The translations under genes were made by a program, and so were the position numbers. The notes below the pieces were generated by a model, which saw only the letters and a program-made list of their open reading frames with translations, had not been told where the DNA came from and made no database searches. Shown piece by piece: positions 48,713 through 52,457 of a stretch of 52,457 nucleotides of DNA. Source of the DNA: an uncultured Eubacteriales bacterium (GTDB lineage Bacteria; Bacillota; Clostridia; Christensenellales; Aristaeellaceae); contig CADAPM010000012.1 in NCBI GenBank assembly GCA_902789795.1, positions 1-52,457 of the forward strand. Direction: 5' to 3'. How positions within the stretch are numbered: position 1 is the first letter of the stretch; every line of letters begins with the position of its first letter.

Positions 48713-48814
48713 TTATGCACAAAGGATCTTGTGCATTTTCTCTCCGGCTTGGGCCACATCTTCGGCTGTTGAGTGAACATAAATGTTCATCAATACGCTG
48801 AGAGTACGGGTGGG
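48713..48814 (-). pseudogene. C-terminal tail of a tyrosine integrase
   Basis: On the minus strand the frame ending at TAA 48715-48713 reads RTLSVLMNIYVHSTAEDVAQ then AGEKMHKIL, which closely resembles the last 30 residues of phage and integrative-element tyrosine recombinases (the ...YVHAT... tail after the catalytic Tyr). Only about 33 codons remain after an upstream in-frame stop, so the catalytic domain is missing. Its position by a tRNA gene supports a decayed integrated element. Confidence 0.65.
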
Positions 48815-49032
48815 GAGAGAAGTTTAGTCATCCTCATGCAAAAAATGTTAGAGTAGGTGTATTGTTCGACCATGCAGGCGACATATCTGCTGGGATATAA
48901 GATATATTTGGTGGCGCTTATAAAAATGATACTCAACGGCATCTTGGGGGCACTCTGCTAAAGAATGGAAAGATTTTGGATAGCAATAAAAGGGTTTGCT
49001 CATATCAGTATATTGAAAGGAGGAGTGAATAA
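48802..49032 (+). pseudogene. C-terminal remnant of a possible polymorphic toxin, in-frame stop
   Basis: One frame is open from 48802 to TAA 49030-49032 except for TAA 48898-48900. The text before (HPHAKNVRVGVLFDHAGDIS) and after (DIFGGAYKNDTQRHLGGTLL) the stop reads as one domain. No start codon or ribosome binding site precedes it. The end overlaps the ATG of the next small gene, the coupling expected for a toxin tail and its immunity gene. The family is not recognised; the toxin idea rests on context. Confidence 0.4.
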
Positions 49033-49352
49033 TGCGCGGGTTAAGAAAGCGAGAAAGCGTAGAATTTGAAAGATTTTTTGCAATCGTTCAGAAAGAAGCG
49101 CGTAGCAGAAATTGCGTTTTCTTTGCAGATGCCGGAGACGGCAATGATGTATTGCTTCCGGGGATTGAAGGCGAAGATATGAGCGGTTGGTTGATACCGA
49201 ACGACCGTGCTGATGAGTTTGAGAATCAATGGAAAACACGCACAAGCAGCGAACTTGATGATTGGGACGACTTTTTTACGTTTGCTGAATGGAAACTGCA
49301 AAATGGTCGTTTACTAATCAAGTTTAATAATCATATGGTGAATATAGAATAA
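49032..49352 (+). CDS. Small acidic protein, possible immunity protein
   Basis: 106 codons. AGGAGG lies eight bases upstream, and the ATG overlaps the stop of the preceding fragment. The protein is cytosolic, acidic and aromatic-rich (LDDWDDFFTFAEWKLQN near the end), with MSGWLIPNDRADEFENQW in the middle. No known motif is recognised. Size, acidity and coupling to a toxin-like tail fit an immunity protein. The AT-rich composition differs from the core genome. Confidence 0.6.
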   Translation: MRGLRKRESVEFERFFAIVQKEARSRNCVFFADAGDGNDVLLPGIEGEDMSGWLIPNDRADEFENQWKTRTSSELDDWDDFFTFAEWKLQNGRLLIKFNNHMVNIE

Positions 49353-49476
49353 CAATAGCAGGATTTGATCATGTGTTATAAGTATTATTCAGCAAAGAAA
49401 AGGCCGACTTAATGAAAAAGTATTTTTCTAATTCGTAGGACTTCTTCTTAAAGCTTATGGAAGGAGCAATACAATA

Positions 49477-49737
49477 ATGATTGCAGATAGTGAATCGATA
49501 TTTGAATGTATCAAAGCATATTGGCAAGCGTTTCCGAATAATGATGGATGTGGCCTATATGAGCCAGACGGAGTATTTTGTGTTGAATATGGCGATAGAT
49601 TATATAAAATGCCGGAGAACGAAACAAAAAACGCTTTTATGGATAGAATAAAGCGCAGCAAAACGGCAAGGAAAAACCTCTTTTTCGACGAATGGCAAGA
49701 ATATACGCCAGATCAGATAAAAGGTGCAGATTATTAA
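49477..49737 (+). CDS. Small hypothetical protein of the acquired segment
   Basis: 86 codons from ATG 49477, preceded by AAGGAG. The acidic, soluble protein begins MIADSESIFECIKAYWQAFP and has DGVFCVEYGDRLYKMP in the middle. No recognisable family. It may be a second immunity-like gene, as these often come in series. The 124-base gap before it (49353-49476) holds nothing further that I can support. Confidence 0.55.
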   Translation: MIADSESIFECIKAYWQAFPNNDGCGLYEPDGVFCVEYGDRLYKMPENETKNAFMDRIKRSKTARKNLFFDEWQEYTPDQIKGADY

Positions 49738-49751
49738 ACGGGGGTGGTTGA

Positions 49752-49934
49752 ATGGCCAGCATGACCGTTAAAATCAACGTCCGGCCCGGTTTCGGCGCGG
49801 ATGTAAACGCGGCTTGCAGACGTGCATTGGAGATTTGCGGCGGCAAGGCCGAAACATATGCCAGGTTGAGATGCCCAGTTAATTCTGGCAGCTTGCATAA
49901 CAGTAGCATAGTCAATCATAGTCAAAACTTATAG
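49752..49934 (+). pseudogene. N-terminal fragment of an HK97 gp10-like phage protein
   Basis: 60 codons with GGGGTGG upstream. The text VKINVRPGFGADVNAACRRA then CGGKAETYARLRCPVNSGSL matches the start of gp10-type tail-completion proteins, which usually run to 120-140 residues (APVDTGxLRxS is the family hallmark, here CPVNSGSLHNS). It stops early at 49932-49934, in AT-rich sequence. It supports a prophage remnant between the two tRNA genes. Confidence 0.6.
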
Positions 49935-49945
49935 AGAACAGCAAA

Positions 49946-49983
49946 CGAAAAAGCCGGGAAACTTAGTGTTTCTCGGCTTTTTC
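49946..49983 (-). terminator. Terminator of tRNA-Arg
   Basis: AAGCCGGGAAAC (49951-49962) and GTTTCTCGGCTT (49968-49979) form a strong stem with A/T runs on both sides, so it works on the minus strand after the tRNA and could also stop plus-strand transcripts. Confidence 0.85.
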
Positions 49984-49985
49984 AT

Positions 49986-50062
49986 TGGTACGCCCGGTGC
50001 GATTCGAACGCATGGCCTTCAGAGTCGGAGTCTGACACTCTATCCAACTGAGCTACGGGCGC
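49986..50062 (-). tRNA. tRNA-Arg, anticodon CCG
   Basis: 77 bases including the encoded CCA. Acceptor GCGCCCG with CGGGCGT, D arm TAGCTCAGTTGGATAGAG, anticodon stem TCAGA/TCTGA with loop CTCCGAC (anticodon CCG), and T loop GTTCGAATC. It reads CGG codons. Confidence 0.94.
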
Positions 50063-50292
50063 ATAGGGCAGTTTTCACTGCGCGGAAAGTGTATCACAAA
50101 AACGGGGGACTGTCAAGCGAGGGGCCTGGGCAAAACGCAAGGCGAAGGCGGCGCAAGTCTGCGCAGGGCCGGGAGAAGCCAGGCGCAATATCCAGCGCTT
50201 CATGACTTGCTCTGCACGGCTTCAAAGATGGTCGGTCGGGTCTCAGTCGGGCACCCGTCCCGGATTTTTGTCTGGATTATTTGCCGGAGGTA

Positions 50293-50301
50293 TGGTAAAA
50301 T
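50293..50301 (+). promoter_or_regulatory. Extended -10 promoter before the rarA leader
   Basis: TGGTAAAAT is an extended -10 element. A weak -35 (TGGATT, 50273-50278) lies 17 bases upstream. It would start RNA near 50308. The stretch 50063-50290 before it holds no gene that I can support. Confidence 0.5.
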
Positions 50302-50307
50302 AGAGCT

Positions 50308-50463
50308 TCAACAGCGGATGCGTTGAAAACTGTGAAGTGACCGTTTTTGTGGGACGATGCCGAATAATAAAGGCTCATAGTTCAACGCCTCCCGTCTGTA
50401 AACGAACCATTTCCCGGAGGAGCGCCCGCGGCGCGACCCCCGGATGACGATGAAGACCTGAAG
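50308..50463 (+). ncRNA. Structured leader or small RNA upstream of rarA
   Basis: GCGTTGAAAACTGTG (50320-50334) pairs with CATAGTTCAACGC (50376-50388), leaving a two-base bulge. CCTCC/GGAGG and GCGCC/GGCGC form further stems, and CTTCA near 50306 could close with TGAAG at 50459-50463. No protein is encoded. 6S RNA lies near rarA in some Firmicutes, so a 6S-like RNA is possible, but I cannot fold a convincing 6S rod with a central bubble. A leader controlling rarA is the alternative. Confidence 0.35.
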
Positions 50464-50474
50464 GAGTATGATCC

Positions 50475-51812
50475 ATGAACATGCAGCAGCCGACCCTGTT
50501 TGACGACCGGCAAAGCCAGCCCCTGGCTGCGCGCCTGCGTCCGCGGGATCTGAGCGAATATATCGGGCAGAAGCATCTGCTGGGGGAAGGGAAGATCCTG
50601 CGCCGGCTGATCGAGGCGGATACCATCTCCTCTATGATCTTCTGGGGCCCGCCGGGGGTGGGCAAGACCACGCTGGCGCGCATCATCGCGAACCATACGA
50701 AAAGCCGCTTTACCGACTTTTCCGCTGTCACCAGCGGCATCAAGGAGATCCGCGCCGTCATGGAGGAGGCGGAGAATGCCCGCCGTTTCGGGGAGCGGAC
50801 GATCCTGTTCGTGGATGAGATCCACCGCTTCAACAAGGCACAGCAGGACGCTTTCCTGCCCTATGTGGAGCGGGGGAGCATCATCCTGATCGGCGCGACC
50901 ACGGAAAACCCCTCCTTCGAGGTGAACGGCGCTCTTCTGTCCCGGTGCAAGGTCTTCGTGCTCAACGCCCTGAGCCAGGAGGATATCGAGGTGCTGCTCA
51001 GGCGCGCTTTGACGGACGAACGGGGCTTCGGCACCCAGCAGGTGGACATCCCGGACGACGTAATTGGGATCATCGCGGCCTTCGCCAACGGGGACGCGCG
51101 CATGGCTCTCTCCACGCTGGAGATGGCAGTGCTGAACGGCGACCTGGACGGCCAGACCGTGCACGTGACCCGGGAGACGGTGGAGCAGTGCACCAGCAAA
51201 AAATCCCTCCTGTATGACAAGAAGGGAGAGGAGCATTATAACCTGATCTCCGCCCTGCACAAGTCCATGCGCAATTCCGATCCGGATGCGGCGGTCTACT
51301 GGCTCAGCCGGATGCTGGAGGCGGGGGAGGACCCGCTGTACATCGCCCGCCGCATCGTGCGCTTCGCCGCGGAGGATGTGGGCCTGGCGGATCCCCGGGC
51401 CATGGAGCTGGCGGTGGCGGCCTATCAGGCCTGTCACTTCATCGGCATGCCGGAGTGCAGCGTGCACCTGACGGAGATCGCGGTCTATCTGTCCCTGGCG
51501 CCCAAGTCCAACGCCATGGAAGCGGCCTATATGGCGGCGAGGGACGACGCGGTCAATATGCTGGATGAGCCCGTGCCGCTGGTGATCCGCAACGCGCCGA
51601 CCCGACTCATGAAGGAGCTGAACTACGGCAAGGGCTACCAGTACGCCCACGACTACGCGGAGAAAATGACCGCCATGCAGTGCCTGCCGGACAGCCTCAA
51701 GGACAGGAGCTATTACCACCCCACCGACCAGGGCCTGGAGCCCCGCTTCGGCGAGCGGCTGGCGTCTATCAAGGCCTGGAAGGAAGCCGAAAGGAACAAG
51801 AAGAAGGGCTGA
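50475..51812 (+). CDS. rarA: Replication-associated recombination protein RarA (MgsA)
   Basis: 445 codons, preceded by AAGGAG. AAA+ ATPase related to clamp loaders and RuvB: Walker A GPPGVGKTTLARI (near residue 55), Walker B LFVDEIHRFNKAQQDAFLP, sensor 1 GATTENPSFEVNGALLSR, and the C-terminal tetramerisation region with KGYQYAHDY. It acts at stalled replication forks with SSB. Length and text are typical. It is separated by 33 bases from the next gene. Confidence 0.96.
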   Translation: MNMQQPTLFDDRQSQPLAARLRPRDLSEYIGQKHLLGEGKILRRLIEADTISSMIFWGPPGVGKTTLARIIANHTKSRFTDFSAVTSGIKEIRAVMEEAENARRFGERTILFVDEIHRFNKAQQDAFLPYVERGSIILIGATTENPSFEVNGALLSRCKVFVLNALSQEDIEVLLRRALTDERGFGTQQVDIPDDVIGIIAAFANGDARMALSTLEMAVLNGDLDGQTVHVTRETVEQCTSKKSLLYDKKGEEHYNLISALHKSMRNSDPDAAVYWLSRMLEAGEDPLYIARRIVRFAAEDVGLADPRAMELAVAAYQACHFIGMPECSVHLTEIAVYLSLAPKSNAMEAAYMAARDDAVNMLDEPVPLVIRNAPTRLMKELNYGKGYQYAHDYAEKMTAMQCLPDSLKDRSYYHPTDQGLEPRFGERLASIKAWKEAERNKKKG

Positions 51813-51845
51813 GCCCGTTTGAAAATATAGCAGGAGGTACGTGCG

Positions 51846-52166
51846 ATGGTTGTGGGCTTCATCATCTGGAGCGCGGTGTGCCTGGTCCTGGCGGGGCTCG
51901 GGATCTGGGCGTGGAACGCCAGGACACCGGTGGGCTTTTTCGCCGGGGTCGAGCCGCCCAAGGTTACGGACGTGCGGAAATATAATCGCGCGGTGGCCTG
52001 GCTGTGGTTCGGCTATGCCGGGCTGATGGAGCTGATCGGCTCGCTGCTCTTCCTGATCAAGGAAAAGCCGGCAGCCTTCCTGGTCCTGATCCTGGGCACG
52101 GCTGCCGCGACCATCCTGCTGGCGGTGATCTATATGAGGATCGAACGCAAATACAGACAGAAATAA
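51846..52166 (+). CDS. Small membrane protein, DUF3784-like
   Basis: 106 codons, preceded by AGGAGG. Three membrane helices (residues 2-22, 48-68 and 73-95) with a soluble loop between the first two carrying GFFAGVEPPKVTDVRKYNRA, a block seen in small uncharacterised Firmicutes membrane proteins. The end is basic (RIERKYRQK). Function unknown. Probably cotranscribed with rarA. Confidence 0.8.
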   Translation: MVVGFIIWSAVCLVLAGLGIWAWNARTPVGFFAGVEPPKVTDVRKYNRAVAWLWFGYAGLMELIGSLLFLIKEKPAAFLVLILGTAAATILLAVIYMRIERKYRQK

Positions 52167-52170
52167 ATAG

Positions 52171-52199
52171 GGGCTGTTGCACAACCTGGTGAACAGCCC
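52171..52199 (+). other. Hairpin after the small membrane protein gene
   Basis: GGGCTGTT (52171-52178) pairs with AACAGCCC (52192-52199). The tail lacks a U-run, so it may stabilise RNA rather than terminate. Confidence 0.45.
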
Positions 52200-52216
52200 T
52201 CATTGTAAAGAGTGAA

Positions 52217-52247
52217 CCACCGGCTATGCCGGTGGTCTTGACTTTTT
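52217..52247. terminator. Terminator between the rarA operon and the serine hydrolase gene
   Basis: CCACCGGC (52217-52224) pairs with GCCGGTGG (52228-52235), followed on the plus strand by TCTTGACTTTTT. The palindrome may also serve the opposing gene. Confidence 0.65.
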
Positions 52248-52294
52248 GCAGATGATGCCGCCAAACATCTGGCAGCCGTCGTCCATCTTTTCCT

Positions 52295-52456
52295 TTATTC
52301 CTTCGCGTTTTTGTAAATCTCGCAGGCGATGTCATTTATCGCTTCGTCGGCGGCTTCTGTGACGTTGTTGTACATGATGGCAACGCAGATGTCTTTCTTG
52401 CGGGAAAAGACCCAGCTGGTCAGAAAACCCCAGTTCTCTCCGCCGTGGCCGGCAAC
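52295..52456 (-). CDS. C-terminal end of a serine hydrolase / beta-lactamase-like protein (5' partial)
   Basis: The last 53 codons before TAA 52297-52295; the rest lies outside the window. The text VAGHGGENWGFLTSWVFSRK then CVAIMYNNVTEAADEAI matches the final part of the beta-lactamase class C / penicillin-binding-protein-like family, where the HxG motif (here GHGGENWG) is the third catalytic element and is followed by a strand of the I-V-V-L-x-N kind. Reaction and substrate cannot be told from this fragment. Confidence 0.6.
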   Translation of the reverse strand, partial: VAGHGGENWGFLTSWVFSRKKDICVAIMYNNVTEAADEAINDIACEIYKNAKE

Positions 52457-52457
52457 G

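Noticed and set aside
48802-48900. TAA 48898-48900 as a real gene end with a separate upstream gene
   Set aside because: There is no start codon or ribosome binding site before it, and the same frame continues with domain-like text.

Overview
This looks like a chromosomal window from a high-GC, anaerobic, Gram-positive Clostridia-type bacterium of the gut or rumen. The signs are strong AGGAGG-type ribosome binding sites, two T-box leaders, ferredoxin-linked 2-oxoacid metabolism, formate-tetrahydrofolate ligase, an ECF transporter S component, and dense operons with ATGA start/stop overlaps. This is inference from content, since no rRNA is present. Most of the window is GC-rich core genome. 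Two stretches (1 to about 1840 and about 48520 to 49940) are visibly AT-richer and look acquired.

Layout. 1-1840: edge of a foreign segment with an unidentified gene end, an XRE regulator with a frameshifted tail, a GNAT acetyltransferase and degenerate repeats; it ends inside a HAD phosphatase gene whose front is missing. 2260-2670: a non-coding repeat element. 2738-3656: class II fructose-bisphosphate aldolase carrying a deletion plus frameshift. 3767-5188: a secreted SH3-like protein. 5468-11462 (+): a BMP-type nucleoside ABC transporter operon ending in a secreted tyrosine-phosphatase-like protein with a SAM-hydrolase-like front domain. 11550-12737: an RlmI-like rRNA methyltransferase. 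12739-15356: a degenerate MocR regulator, divergent from an ECF S component and a PflX-like radical SAM protein. 15509-19489 (+): an iron(III)-type ABC transporter.

19562-29113 (-) is the most striking locus. Two paralogous acyl-CoA ligases, each with an N-terminal XRE helix-turn-helix and cupin module and each preceded by its own T-box leader, lead into a MinD-like ATPase, a four-subunit 2-oxoacid:ferredoxin oxidoreductase (VOR type) and IlvE. T-box control implies amino-acid synthesis. The simplest reading is capture of branched short-chain fatty acids: activation to acyl-CoA, reductive carboxylation to 2-oxoacids, then transamination to Val, Leu or Ile.

29162-39405 (-): ileS, a methyltransferase, a pseudouridine synthase, tgt, an ABC exporter and a type IIA topoisomerase A subunit. 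39416-47350 (-): GntR regulator, fhs, Lrp regulator, aminotransferase, CapA-like protein, PyrR, a catalytically degraded LeuB-like protein and a phosphodiesterase-like protein. 47398-48126 (-): nagB. 48402-50062: tRNA-Ala, a decayed integrative or phage segment (integrase tail, toxin tail with immunity-like genes, phage gp10 fragment) and tRNA-Arg. 50308-52457: a structured leader and rarA, a small membrane protein, and the end of a serine hydrolase gene running off the window.
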